Shown piece by piece: positions 38,341-48,247 of a stretch of 64,000 nucleotides of DNA. Source of the DNA: Prorocentrum cordatum (Eukaryota; Sar; Dinophyceae; Prorocentrales; Prorocentraceae); assembly GCA_963575745.1 (NCBI GenBank), contig CAUYUJ010014348.1:349581-413580 (forward strand), written 5' to 3'. Positions within the stretch are counted from its first letter, which is position 1; every line of letters begins with the position of its first letter. The translations under genes and the position numbers were made by a program. The notes under the pieces were generated by a model. The model was not told the DNA's origin. It did not search any database and was given only the letters and a program-made list of their open reading frames with translations.

Positions 38341-38707
38341 CAAGAGTTTCTCATATTCGCATGCTCAACGTACCAGAAATGGGGTTCGGGAACGATTCAG
38401 GATTGTCAGGGCACAAGAGTCACGTTGATTTGCGGTGTCGAGTTTCCAGGAATGCTCTTACGCGATTCAGGATCGTCACGATGCACCTGTCAGGATGACT
38501 CGTGGCGTTGAACTCCTGAGAAAGGTGTTCTGGCGCGCTTCTGGATTTTCATACGATTGTCCCCCAACGGGGCACTTCTCTCAATGTAACTTTAAAGGCA
38601 CCCTTGCTAGGGCCCTGTGCAGAGGGAGCTTGGAAGGAGAGTGCATCCTAACTTCGCTGATGAGGCTTGGGTTTGCACTGGTCCTCCTCCTCCTCCTCCT
38701 CCTCCTC
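38341..38707. other. Unassigned sequence up to the gap
   Basis: GATTCAGGATTGTCAGG and GATTCAGGATCGTCACG near 38395 and 38465 suggest another old 70-bp duplication. It ends in a CTCCTC run at the gap edge. Confidence 0.35.
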
Positions 38708-38807
38708 NNNNNNNNNNNNNNNNNNNNNNNNNNNNNNNNNNNNNNNNNNNNNNNNNNNNNNNNNNNNNNNNNNNNNNNNNNNNNNNNNNNNNNNNNNNNN
38801 NNNNNNN
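38708..38807. other. Assembly gap of 100 N
   Basis: Exactly 100 N, a conventional placeholder of unknown size. The left edge is CTCCTC and the right edge a G-run, so the gap probably spans a TCC tract that failed to assemble. Frames crossing it are meaningless. Confidence 0.99.
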
Positions 38808-39756
38808 GGGGGCCGAACGGCGCGGGGGATGCCAACAGATCCGCTCACGCAGCTGGGCTTCCCGGCGCCCGGACCGAGGAGCGCGCCCCCTCGGCGGAGC
38901 CCCCGCCAGGTCGGGTCGGCGAGCGCTGGGCTGGGGAGGGGGGATCGAGGATCGGGGAGGGAGGGGAGGGGAAGGTAGGAGGGGGCAGGTAGGCATCGAG
39001 GAGGAGGAGGAGGAGGAGGAGGAGGAGGAGGAGGAGGAGGAGGACCGATGAGGTGGAGGAGGATCGAGGAGGTGGAGGATCCAGGAGGAGGTGGAGGATC
39101 GAGAAGGAGATGGAGCAGGATTGCAGAGGAGGAGGACGAGGAGGAGGACCGAGGACCGAGGGAGAATAGGATGAGGAACGATTCTCCGCTTCCTCCTCTT
39201 CCATCCTCGATACTTGATCCTCCTCGATCCTCCTCTTCCTCGATCCTGCTCAAACTTCTCCTCGATGGTGTATATTTCCTCCTCGATCCTCCTCCTCGAT
39301 CGTACATACTCGATATTCCATATTCCGCAGCATCGATCCATTCCCTTACTCCAGCTGCCTTCTTCCCCTCCTTCTCCCCTTCCCCGATCAGCGGCTGGGG
39401 TCGGCAGTCACTTGGGTCCTCGCTCCTTCACTCGGATGTGTCGACGAGGGGGGCCAGAAAAGAGGAGGGTCAACGCATCATAGGTGCGTGCGCGGACCAG
39501 GGGGGGGGCGGCAGAGCCGGAGATCCCAGAATCGAGCCGACAAGTCGGATCGGCGATCGAACCAAGTCAGACGGACGGAAATCGACAGCCAAGTCGGCAG
39601 GAGTCCCCGTTGAGAAATCGCAATCCGCATCGGAACCCGAAACCGCATCCCCGCTCCGCGTTTCTGGGCCCTCGGTGCGGTCCCCCCGCCCGTCGCGCCG
39701 TGCGATGGTCGCGCAGGGGAGGCGGAGCTCGTCGCCGGCCCGCGGCCAGACAGGGG
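38808..39756. other. GC-rich sequence, GGA/TCC tracts and GATCC repeats
   Basis: GGA tract at 38998-39046; GGAGGATCGAGGA and CCTCGATCCTCCTC-type foldback repeats at 39050-39320; a GATCGG block at 39520-39600 similar to 945-1030. Confidence 0.6.
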
Positions 39757-39889
39757 CTCCTCCCCGAGCGCCATGTACGGTGTGCTCAGCGACTCCGCCA
39801 TCGACTTCACCATGCCCTTGCCGACCTCCGCCCGGGGCGCCGGGGGGGCTTCGGGGCAGGCGCCGCGCGCCCCTCTCCCCGTCCGCCGC
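39757..39889 (-). CDS. DBT: E2 acyltransferase exon A (start of catalytic domain)
   Basis: The minus strand reads an Ala/Pro-rich linker (PEAPPAPRAEVGKG) and then MVKSMAESLSTPYMALGEE. The motif MVKSM-x-x-(A/S)L-x-x-P-(H/Y) opens the E2 catalytic domain, directly after the flexible linker that tethers the lipoyl and E1/E3-binding domains. The acceptor proposed is CGCCAG before 39889, which is phase 2. The donor is either GAG/GAGCCC (GA) or GA/GCCCCT (GC). Neither joins perfectly to exon A2, so the exact end is uncertain. In known E2s His often follows the Pro; here Tyr does. Upstream exons were not found. Confidence 0.75.
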
Positions 39890-39952
39890 CTGGCGCGCGA
39901 GGCCCATGACCTGCCTGACCTGCCAGGGTCCTCCTCCCCTCTTTACTGCTCT

Positions 39953-40045
39953 CTCCTCCTCCTCCTCCTCCTCCTCCTCCTCCTCCTCCTCCTCCTCCTC
40001 CTCCTCCTCCTCCTCCTCCTCCTCCTCCTCCTCCTCCTCTTCCTC
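39953..40045. repeat. TCC tract
   Basis: Pure CTCCTC run of about 85 bases. Confidence 0.95.
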
Positions 40046-40584
40046 CGAACCTTTTGAGGGTTGTGCGGCTCTAGCTATGTGGCTGGAGCGTCCCCATGGG
40101 AAAATAAACAAAACTACGCCGACTTCGGCATGCAACAACCATTCGGCAGACGGCGCGTGCAGAACAGGACATGCGAACAGAGAAACAAGCATAATAGCTC
40201 AATCGTGTCTAGAATAACGCCGCCGTCTGCCGTTGAGGAAACTAACTCTAGAACCGTACGGCAAGATACGGATCGCATGCATATGGAACAAATCACATGA
40301 CATCAACAAAAAGAGGCGATCAGGAATGGCCAAACTACACGTGCACAGTTACAGCAGGGAACAAACTTGCCCAAGGCTCGCCAATTGTCATCGTGGGCAT
40401 TGCCCCTCGGGTAAACCAGGTCGGTTACTCACCCGTTCTGGCAAAGTGAAGGTACAGAAAAGGGGCGGCGCTTGCGTTGAAAGTGGGGTCTCGAGGTGGG
40501 GTCTGGCAGCGTAGTTGACACTCAATAGACTCGCTGTTCAGGCGAGCCTGCGGTAGTGAAAATGTACATGTCGATCATTTCTAC
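40046..40584. other. AT-richer unassigned sequence
   Basis: Lower GC than the flanks; no frame or repeat recognised. Confidence 0.35.
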
Positions 40585-40690
40585 TCGTGCTCATTTCTTA
40601 GTGTGTTCGTTTGTGATTGTTCCTGGACCCCTAATAGCCAGGAAGAGGCCAAGGATAGAATAATTAAAATTAGCCTGGCGAAGGACCCAA
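40585..40690. repeat. Dispersed repeat D, copy 1
   Basis: TCGTGCTCATTTCT, TGTTCCTGGACCCCTA and GCCAGGAAGAGGCCAAGGAT also occur, slightly changed, at 60180-60340. A part (GGATCTTGGCCCCCAAAAAA) is found at 43068-43087. Confidence 0.7.
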
Positions 40691-40767
40691 CCATATGCAG
40701 TTGTGGATACCGCAATTGTGAATACCATCTTCGCCCGCGCCCCCTATGTGGCCACGGCTTCCCACAG

Positions 40768-40935
40768 GAACCCGACATGCTCAGGAACACGTTCGTGGCA
40801 GTCTTCCCGGGCGCTGACGACGACAAGGACGGCGTCCCTCTGACCGGGGAGCAGAAGCAGGAGAGGGCTTTGAGAGCCATGAGGGAGGAGGCGGCGTTGC
40901 ACGTAGACAAGGCGGAGTACGACGCCCAGGCGCTG
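40768..40935 (+). CDS. Candidate exon of an unknown gene
   Basis: A 168-base open segment (56 codons) bounded by TTCCCACAG and a GT donor (CTG/GTGTGA). It begins EPDMLRNTFVAVFPGADDDK and goes on with PLTGEQKQERALRAMREEAA and a short acidic helix. The charged, helical character and third-position GC suggest real coding; the opposite strand gives no comparable sequence. The family is not recognised. Its frame fits (phase 0) with the candidate exon at 43219. It lies on the opposite strand just beyond E2 exon A, so it would belong to an overlapping or separate gene. Confidence 0.45.
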
Positions 40936-40956
40936 GTGTGAACGCAGCGCAAGTAT

Positions 40957-42712
40957 TGGGCCACGATCCTCGTGAGGGGTGTGCCGCAATGGCACGGGGC
41001 GCCATGCGAACCCTGCCACTGGCGCCTTCGCTGGAGCTCCTGTGGGGCCACGATCCTCGTGAGGGGTGTGCCGAAATGGCCCGAGGCCGCCATGCGAACC
41101 TTGCCACTGGGGGCCTTCGGTGGAGCTCCTATGGGGCCACGATCCTCGTGAGTGGTGTGCCGAAATGGCTCGGGGCCGCCATGCGAACCCTGCCACTAGT
41201 GTCTTCGGTAAAGCTCCCTATGTGGCCACGATCCTCGTGAGGGGTGTGCCGAAACGGTCGGAAGCCGCCATGCGAACTTTGCTACTGGCGCCTTCGGTGG
41301 AGCTCAGATGGAACCACGATCCTCGTGAGGGGTGTGCCGAAATGGCCCGAGGCCAACATGCGAACCAGGCCACTGGGGCCTTCGGTGGAGCTTCCCATGA
41401 GGCCACGATCCTCTGGAGGGGTGTGCCGAAATGGCCCGGGGCCGCCATGCGAACTTTGCTACTGGCGCCTTCGGTGGAGCTCGTATGAGGCCACGATCCT
41501 CGTGAGGGGTGTGCCGACATGGCCCGAGGCCGCCATGCGAACCTTGCCACCGGCGCCTTCGGTGGAGCTCATATGGGCCCACGATCCTCGTGAGGGGTGT
41601 GCCGAAATTGCCCGAGGCCGCCATGCGAACTTTGCTACTGGCGCCTTCGGCGGAGCTCCTCTGTGGCCACGATCCTCTACCAAAATTGTGTGCCGACATG
41701 GCCCGAGGCCGCCATGCGAACTTTGCTACTGGCGCCTTCGGTGGAGCTCCTATGGGGCCAGGATCCTCGTCAAGGTTGTGCCGAAATGGCCCGAGGCCGC
41801 CATATGAGGCCACGATCCTCGTGAGGGGTGTTCCGAAATGGCCCAAGGCCGCCATGCGAACTTTGCTACTGGCGCCTTCGGTGGAGCGCCTATGGAGCCA
41901 CGGTCCTCGTGAGGGGTGTGCCGACATGACCCGAGGCCGCCATGCGAATGTTGCCACTGGCGCCTTCGGTGGAGCTCCTATGGGGCCACGATCCTCGTGA
42001 GGGGTGTGCTGAAATGGCCCGAGGCCGCCATGCGAACTTTGCTACTGGCGCCTTCGGTGGAGCTCATATGGGCCCACGATCCTCGTGAGGGGTGTGCCGA
42101 AATGGCCCGAGGCTGCCATGCGAGCTTTGCCTCTGGCGCCTTCGGTGGAGCTTCCATGAGGCCACGATCCTCGTGAGGGGTGTGCCGAAACGGTCGGAAG
42201 CCGCCATGCGAACTTTGCTACTGGCGCCTTCCGCGGAGCTCCTATGGGGCCACGATCCTCGTGAGGGGTGTGCCGAACTGGCGCGAGGCCAACATGCGAA
42301 CTTTGCTACTGGCGCCTTCGGTGGAGCTCCTATGGGGCCCCGATCCTCGTGAGGGGTGTGCCGAAATTGCCCGAGGCCGCCATGCGAACTTTGCTACCGG
42401 CGCCTCCAGTGGAGCTCCGATGGGGCCACGATCCTCGTGAGGGGTGTGCCGAAATGGCCCGAGGCCGCCATGCGAGCTTTGCTACCGGCGCCTTCGGTGG
42501 AGCTCATATGGGGCCACGATCCTCGTGAGGGGTGTGCCGAAATGGCCCGAGGCCGCCATGCGAACTTTGCTACTGGCGCCTTCGGTGGAACTCATATGGG
42601 GCCAAGGTTCTTCATTCAAAATGGAGTGCCGAAATTGCCCGAGTCCGCCATGCAAACTTTGCTACTGGCGCCTTCGGTGGAGCTCCTATGGGGCCACGAT
42701 CCTCTACCAACA
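40957..42712. repeat. 88-bp minisatellite, about 20 copies
   Basis: Units carry CCACGATCCTCGTGAGGGGT, GTGCCGAAATGGCCCGAGGC, CGCCATGCGAACTTTGCTAC and GGCGCCTTCGGTGGAGCTCC. Successive units start 88 bp apart (for example 42092, 42180, 42268, 42356, 42444, 42532). One unit near 41800 is shortened, and three have a variant junction with CTACCAA or TTCATTC. The repeated frames it creates are not genes. Confidence 0.95.
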
Positions 42713-42730
42713 TGGGGCGGTACCGAGATC

Positions 42731-42737
42731 GGTGATG

Positions 42738-42806
<69 letters not shown>

Positions 42807-42917
42807 GCGATGAAGATGATGCTGATGATGATGATGCTGATGGTGATGATGATGGTGATGATGATTATGCTGATTATGATTATCATGATTATTATGAGTA
42901 TTAGTTTGATGCTGATA

Positions 42918-42960
<43 letters not shown>

Positions 42961-42970
42961 CGATGATGCG
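42731..42970 (+). repeat. GAT tract
   Basis: Interrupted GAT triplets, about 75 copies, directly after the minisatellite. Complement-type ATC tracts occur at 54131 and 56377. Confidence 0.97.
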
Positions 42971-43059
42971 AGGAGGAGGGATGGGGGCCGCGGAAGGAGG
43001 AAGGAACGCGGGGCGCTGTCTCTTCAAAACAAGGACCCCACACCACAGGATGGTTGGGA

Positions 43060-43115
43060 AATGAACGGATCTTGGCCCCCAAAAAAACGAAGAACTTTCG
43101 AATAATCAAAAATCA
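43060..43115. repeat. Dispersed repeat D, fragment
   Basis: GGATCTTGGCCCCCAAAAAA and AACGAAGAACTTTCGAATAA match 60285-60335. Confidence 0.6.
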
Positions 43116-43218
43116 ACGATGTGGAAGGTCCTCCTGCAACTCCCCCGTACATCTTCATCACCCCACCCATCCATAGTAGACATCAGACGTGCTAAATGTC
43201 GAGGCCATCTCCCTGCAG

Positions 43219-43266
43219 GTGAAGGGGGCCCACTTCAGCAAAGCGCAAGAGTTCGGCTGCCATGCT
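43219..43266 (+). CDS. Candidate small exon of an unknown gene
   Basis: 48 bases reading VKGAHFSKAQEFGCHA, between a good acceptor (ATCTCCCTGCAG) and a textbook donor (GTAAGA). The phase is 0 at both ends and so compatible with the exon ending at 40935. The intron between them would be the 88-bp minisatellite plus the GAT tract. Short, so chance cannot be excluded. Confidence 0.35.
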
Positions 43267-43571
43267 GTAAGACATGGGAGACCAGAGCTAGTATGGAGAA
43301 CGATGCAGCGCCAAGGTGTGGCAAGGGTGACCCCCCTCCATCAGCAACGCCATTCCAATAATCAACATCCCCCAAACCAACCCACGTCATAGGAACCCTT
43401 ATCGAGGATCCGTGCGGCGAGCGTGAAGTTTGCAACGCGAGGTTGGCTTGAAGGCGCGCGGCGTCAAGTCGATTGCTGAGGCAAGTGCGCAACCTACATG
43501 GCACAGTGCACGATCTCCTGCACCACCCTACCTGAAGCACCCCACCCCATCCCGAAAGAAACACATGGACT
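43267..43571. other. Unassigned sequence
   Basis: The frame of the small exon stays open to about 43390 but with poorer codon use. No repeat recognised. Confidence 0.3.
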
Positions 43572-43690
43572 AAGACAAACGTCAAACATGACAAATCAGA
43601 GGTCCGCGCGGACTCCTCGGACGGCTCTGGAACGCCATGGCGGGTCTTCCGAGCAAGTATGTTTATGTCATTGCTTGTTCCCCGAAGTAT
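43572..43690. mobile_element. TAGGGG-family MITE, old degenerate copy
   Basis: Retains AACATGACAAATC, AGAGGTCCGCGCGGA, CTCGG and, on the right, TATGTTTATGTCATTGCTTG and TTCCCC. Both arms are still recognisable, but the loop and ends are lost. Confidence 0.65.
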
Positions 43691-43739
43691 CTCGACACCC
43701 ATGGCGAACGTTCTTTTGTTCGGCGTTTCGACTTTGAGC

Positions 43740-43920
43740 GGAAGGGGGGGGAGGGGGGGGGTCTGGCTCCGGACCTCTGCTTAGCGCGACTCTTTGGGAC
43801 CGTGCGTCCCGTGGGGGACAGGGACTCCACCTGCTCGAAGCAGGCGCCAAAAACAGCCAAGATCTGCTCCACGGGGGGGGCGGGGAGGGGGGTGCGAGGG
43901 CCCGCGCCGATCGGCAAAAC
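43740..43920 (-). other. Exon-like minus-strand scrap
   Basis: The minus strand reads VEQILAVFGACFEQVESLSP between C-rich tracts. It looks protein-like and lies upstream of E2 exon A in gene orientation, but it is not E2 sequence. No family. Confidence 0.2.
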
Positions 43921-44122
43921 AATGAATAAAAAACCATCACCTCACGGGCTCCGACCCTCGGTCTCCAAGAACTGTCTTTCCTTTCTTGGACGCTCGTGGC
44001 GTGCGTCAGTCATAAGCCCTCCGCCCTTCGGGACTGGAACCCGCCAGAAACGGCCCGGAAATCCTCCAGTGGCCTCCCAAGAGACGTCCAACACGTAATT
44101 TGAGGCCCTCGGGAGATTTCAG

Positions 44123-44190
44123 CGAAGAGGAGGAGGAGGAGGAGGAGGAGGAGGAGGAGGAGGAGGAGGAGGAGGAGGAGGAGGAGAAGG
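44123..44190 (+). repeat. GGA tract
   Basis: Pure GGA run ending GGAGAAGGAATC. A G-run of 18 follows at 44262-44279. Confidence 0.95.
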
Positions 44191-44329
44191 AATCAAAAAA
44201 CGGCCACACGTGAATTCACAGTACGACTCTGCTTTGCTCCCGAAGGCAGGGGGCTCGAGCGAGGGGGGGGGGGGGGGGGCACGGCCCACACGACGCGGCG
44301 GGGTGGCCTCTCCTCTCGGAAGGGCTCGG

Positions 44330-44600
44330 AGGCTTCCTGGGAGACCCGGTGGCTCCTCTGGAAGGCGCGAGGGCCGCCAGGGCCGCCAAAAACCAAAAAC
44401 CAATGATGCTTCCGTGGTCTTTGCCTGATTGTCAGGTTCTCGCGATGTCGAGCTCCGAGCGGCCCAAGACGGCTCCTGGGCCCCCCTCCCCCACGAATGC
44501 TCCGAGGCTCAAGAGAGGCTCTGCCAAGGGCGCCGAGACGGCTCAGGAGTGCTCCGAGACGGCTCCCGGAGGAGCCCAGAATAGCCCAATAGAGTACCAA
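44330..44600 (-). repeat. GGGCCGTCTTGG family fragment, minus orientation
   Basis: CCCAAGACGGCTCC, GAGACGGCTC and CCAAAAACCAAAAACC blocks match the reverse complement of the 19-20.8 kb units. Confidence 0.55.
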
Positions 44601-44843
44601 TGCGGCCCCTCATCGCGCCACTGCGGGGACAGAAACATAGTGACACGCTCTGCGGGCAAAGAGTGCACCCATACCCGCTGCATCCTGCAACTTCGGGCTC
44701 CCTTCCCCGGAAACCAAAGGTGCACGGGATATGGCAGAAGAGTCTGGCCCCTGGAGGCGAGTTTCTCGTCCACATCCACTGCGCCTCTGCCTTTTGGCGC
44801 CCCTTCCCAGAAAGTCGAAGACGCCGTGGATATGGCTAGGATT
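44601..44843. other. Unassigned sequence
   Basis: Moderate GC, no clear frame. CGGGCTCCCTTCCCC and GGCGCCCCTTCCC-type blocks recur about 105 bp apart, suggesting a small old duplication. Confidence 0.3.
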
Positions 44844-44907
44844 AGGTCGGGCATGTCCTCCTACAGGCGCATTCTGGACGAAACACGGAACATACACCCA
44901 AAAAACA

Positions 44908-44943
<36 letters not shown>

Positions 44944-45021
44944 AAACTGTAGAAAAATCATCCCCACATGATTTTGTCCCTATCCTTGAGTCTTCCTCCT
45001 GTCGAGGGACGCGCCCGACCT
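44844..45021. mobile_element. AGGTCGGGC element, copy 1, with TA tract
   Basis: The inverted ends AGGTCGGGCATGTCCTCCTA and the complement (CCTCCTGTCGAGGGACGCGC, CCGACCT) bracket a TA microsatellite at 44909-44938. Relatives lie at 59662-59829 and 60493-60648, plus a single end at 57072-57105. Confidence 0.75.
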
Positions 45022-45314
45022 CAGGCTATAGCAGCCTTGCCCGCGCGCTCCTCCACGAGCCCGACCCCTGGGTGCGCTCTCTGGCCAGGACTCGCAGGCG
45101 GGCCCGGCCGTGGCGACGAGTCGCCCCCCCCCCTCCCCCCGGGAGGCACTAGCGAGGGGCAGCGACAGGGGGGGGGAGGGGACTTAGCACAGCTCGCCCT
45201 CGCTCGGACGCCCATTCCGTGTTTTCTGTTGACTTCCTGCGTGGTCTGTTCTCCAAGTGATCCAGGATGCTCCTCGATGGTCCTCGCCGAATGCACGCGT
45301 CCGAGCGATGCCAA

Positions 45315-45478
45315 GATAGGGGGGGGTGCATCGACCTGGAATCGGCGATACATCGCCGACAGTTCGGCGATAGGCCTGCGATTTCGAATCCGCACCTTCC
45401 TGGGCAGGTTGGGGCTATCGGGCCCCCATCGGCGATGAATGGGCGACTCGGGGTCGATGCATCCCCCCCCCAAACCTA
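45315..45478. mobile_element. TGCATCGACC palindromic element
   Basis: A G-run followed by TGCATCGACCTGGAATCGGC on the left. On the right are ATCGGCGATGAATGGGCGA and GGTCGATGCAT followed by a C-run. A partial copy lies at 17028-17160. The G/C ends obscure the exact termini. Confidence 0.7.
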
Positions 45479-46140
45479 TCCCTCCCTATCGTTGCCCCTG
45501 ACCTACGAAGACGAAAACGAAGGAACGGGTGCCGGTATCGAAAATTCCACCAGCCCTCTTGGCCTACGTTGTATAACTACCTTATGCCTTCTCTACCCAC
45601 TACCCCACGCCGTAACACTTCCCCCTTCGTCTGATGTTGGTCTTTCTTTACGCAGTGACCATTCGACGACTTGACATTTTCGTAATGTACGAATTAACAA
45701 TTCGAAAAATACGTCGAGGTGACCACTGTGGACACTGGGGGTGCTCCTCTGCAGATTTTGACCTTACTGTCGACGTGTACGGATGCATGTTCGTCAAAAG
45801 ACTCAACTCATGGCCGCGTGGAAGAGAGGCGACTGACAAGAAATGACCCCAGAAAAAAGCTGACTCGACAAAATCCCTGAGTCTGAACTTTTCTCCATAC
45901 GTATGAACTGTCCCAATCACTTCCTCCGGGACTGGAAAGGGACAGCAGGCCCCAGTCTCTAATCTAGCTGTCCCCCTCATGTTCTTACATCACACCAGGA
46001 AAAGACCCCGATCAGTAGATTTGAAGGTTTCGCAGGCGCCTCAATCGGCCTTCCTGCCGCCCTGGTCGAATTCGAATATATGTTCTATTCCAGAAAGATT
46101 ATTGTGTTACTCGATCAGTCTCTCTTTCTGTATGTCTGTC
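45479..46140. other. Low-repeat region, 110-codon minus frame
   Basis: Lower GC, apparently single copy. A minus frame at 45648-45980 (for example VHTYGEKFRLRDFVESAFFW) is open but matches nothing and has no splice context. It is reported only as a place to look for transcripts. Confidence 0.2.
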
Positions 46141-46394
46141 TGTCTCTCACTCTCTCTCTCTCTCTCTCTCTCTCTCGCTATATATATGTGTGTATGTATA
46201 TATATATATATATCACTTCCTATGCCTTCCAGTGCATATATACGCATAAACACATGCACAAGCTTTATGTTTATGCCTCTCTCTCTCGTTCCCTTTCTCT
46301 CTGCTCCGCCGCTCTCATTTGTTTCATCATAGTTGCTTGGTTTTCTCTTTCCCTCATATCCGTACATACTGGTATAAATGTCTCGGTGATTTTT
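46141..46394. repeat. CT and TA microsatellites
   Basis: CTCTCT at 46145-46177, TATATA at 46180-46213, then CTCTCTCGTTCCC-type sequence. Same GA+TA pairing as at 20.9 and 27.5 kb. Confidence 0.9.
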
Positions 46395-46985
46395 CCAAGT
46401 GTTTGACCTGGCCCCGGAAGGGAGGGGTCTGGGAAGATCCTGGGCGGAGTTTGGAAGGAGTCTACGAGAAAAGGTTGTTCTCAGAGGCACCTTGGAGCCC
46501 TCCCCACCAGAGGGCGTCGGGGCCCCTTCGGGACCACCATTGGTCAGCCAAGATGGCTCCGAGAGAGCTCCAGATAGCCCGAAATGGCTTCCAGGATGGC
46601 GCGCGGTGGTCGACGCTAGCCTTGGGTGGTCTCCAACATGCGACCAGGAGGCGCCCAGACGGCCACAAGATGGCCCGACGCTGCCGCAAAGGTCGCCAAG
46701 GAGACACCCGCGAGGCGAAAATCATTAAACATAAAAACATGTGTGTTAGCCATGTTCTGTGGCTTCCCAGCTTTTTGCTTCCGGTGGACGTCGGCGGCCT
46801 CAAGATGGCTCCAAGAGGGCCTGCATGGACGCAAAATGGCCCCGAGACGGCCCCAAGATGGCGACTTTTCGGAAGCCCTCGGGGGCGAGGGGCCGGCCTA
46901 AGACTGCCCGGGAAGCAGAAAAACGATTGGGAGCCCTCCGGCTGACGGGCCCCCTGGTGGAGGGAACGGGCAGGACAGTTTTGTC
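46395..46985 (-). repeat. GGGCCGTCTTGG family units, minus orientation
   Basis: CCAAGATGGCTCC, GAGACGGCCCCAAGATGGCG and an A-rich block (AAACATAAAAACATG near 46728) give about one and a half units. Confidence 0.65.
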
Positions 46986-47022
46986 GTCAATGGGAGGGGT
47001 TGATCATTGTTCCCTACCGCAG

Positions 47023-47162
47023 TTGCGGAGGAGAGTGAGGGGGCGGCGAGGACGTCGCCAGTCTGCGAGGCTCTGAAGAAGTCCGCCGCAGGCGCCAAAC
47101 TTCTGCACAAATTACGGAGTGAGCTCGCCGAAGGCGCCGATGTCTTCGTTAAAGCAATGCGG
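47023..47162 (+). CDS. Candidate exon of an unknown gene
   Basis: 140 bases after a good acceptor (TGTTCCCTACCGCAG), ending at CGG/GTGGAT with a GT donor. It reads AEESEGAARTSPVCEALKKS, then AAGAKLLHKLRSELAEGADV and FVKAMR: a charged, alpha-helical segment with coding-like codon use. It starts in phase 1 and ends in phase 0, so another exon would be needed after 43266. A GTCGCG minisatellite follows directly in the putative intron. Family not recognised. Confidence 0.45.
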
Positions 47163-47809
47163 GTGGATCGCGGGGTGGGTCGCGGGTGGGTCGCGGGTGG
47201 GTCGCAGGTGGATCGCGGGCCGGGTCGCGGGGTGGGTCGCAGGTGGGCCGGGTCGCGTATGGGTCGCGCGGGGTCGCGGGTGTGTCGCGAGGTGGGGCCA
47301 GGGCCAGGTCGCAGGTGGGTCGCGGGTGGGTCGCGGGGTGGGTCGCGGCCCAAGTCGCGGGTGGGTCGCGGGGTGGGTCGCGGGGTGTGTCGCGGGGTGG
47401 GTCGCTGGGTGGGTCGCGGGGCGGGTCGCGGGTGGGTCGCGGGCGGGTCACGGGGTGGGTCGCGGATGGGTCGCGGGGTGGGTCGCGGGATGGGTCGCGG
47501 GGTGGGTCGCGGGGTGGGTATCGGGTGGGGTCGCGGGTGGGTCGCGGGCGGGTCGCGAGGGGGACGACGGACGACGACGACAACAACAACAACAACACCA
47601 ACACCAACACCAACAACAACAACAGCAGCAGCAGCAACAATAAGACCAATAACAGCAACAACAACAACAACAACAGCAACAACAGCAACAGCAGCAACAA
47701 CAACAGCAACAGCAACAGCAACGACAACACCAACAACACCAACAACAACAACAACAACAACACCAACGACGGCAACACCAGCAACATCACAACAACAAAA
47801 ACAAACATT
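47163..47809 (+). repeat. GGGTCGCGGGTG minisatellite and CAA tract
   Basis: About 36 copies of an 11- to 12-base unit (GGGTCGCGGGTG or GGGTCGCGGGGT) at 47163-47560, followed by CAACAACAG-type triplets to 47805. The mirror-image arrangement is at 55745-56005. Confidence 0.95.
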
Positions 47810-48212
47810 CTAATACTGTTCGCTCTTACTTGCCCGTGTGTAATTCAAAACGAGTTCCCCACACCCTCGATACCCGCCCTTGTTGTCTTCGATCACACCC
47901 CCTTTGTGGGGATGTTTTTCCTTTGCGGGGGGCGGCGGGCTTAGACAGGCGAGCAAACCTGAACGGGCGCGGACAATCTTTCGTGGGCGTACATGTGCCC
48001 GCCATTGGAATTGGTGGGCCCTGCGAAAGGAGGAGAGGGAGAACGAGGGAGAGTGGGAGGAAGAGAGGGGGAAGGACGAAGAAAGAGGGAAACCGCCAGG
48101 AGAGAAGGAGCGAAGAGGGGGGCGGTTGATTAGAGGCAGAGAGGCCGAGAGAGAAAAAGAGAGAACGACATATAAGAGAGGTAAAGGAAAAAAGAGAGAG
48201 AGAGAGAGAAGG

Positions 48213-48247
<35 letters not shown>

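Larger units (their letters stand above)
34944..39756 (-). other. 4.8-kb E2 intron between exons A and A2
   Basis: Inferred. It contains a CGGGC array, an inverted CTCTCGC unit, a transposon copy, a tRNA-like fragment, a retro-copied pseudogene on the other strand, an 80-bp repeat and the 100-base assembly gap, so its true length is uncertain. Confidence 0.6.

Noticed and set aside
40938-42712. Chains of similar 86-codon frames
   Set aside because: They are the 88-bp minisatellite read in successive frames; no start, stop or codon pattern is selected.
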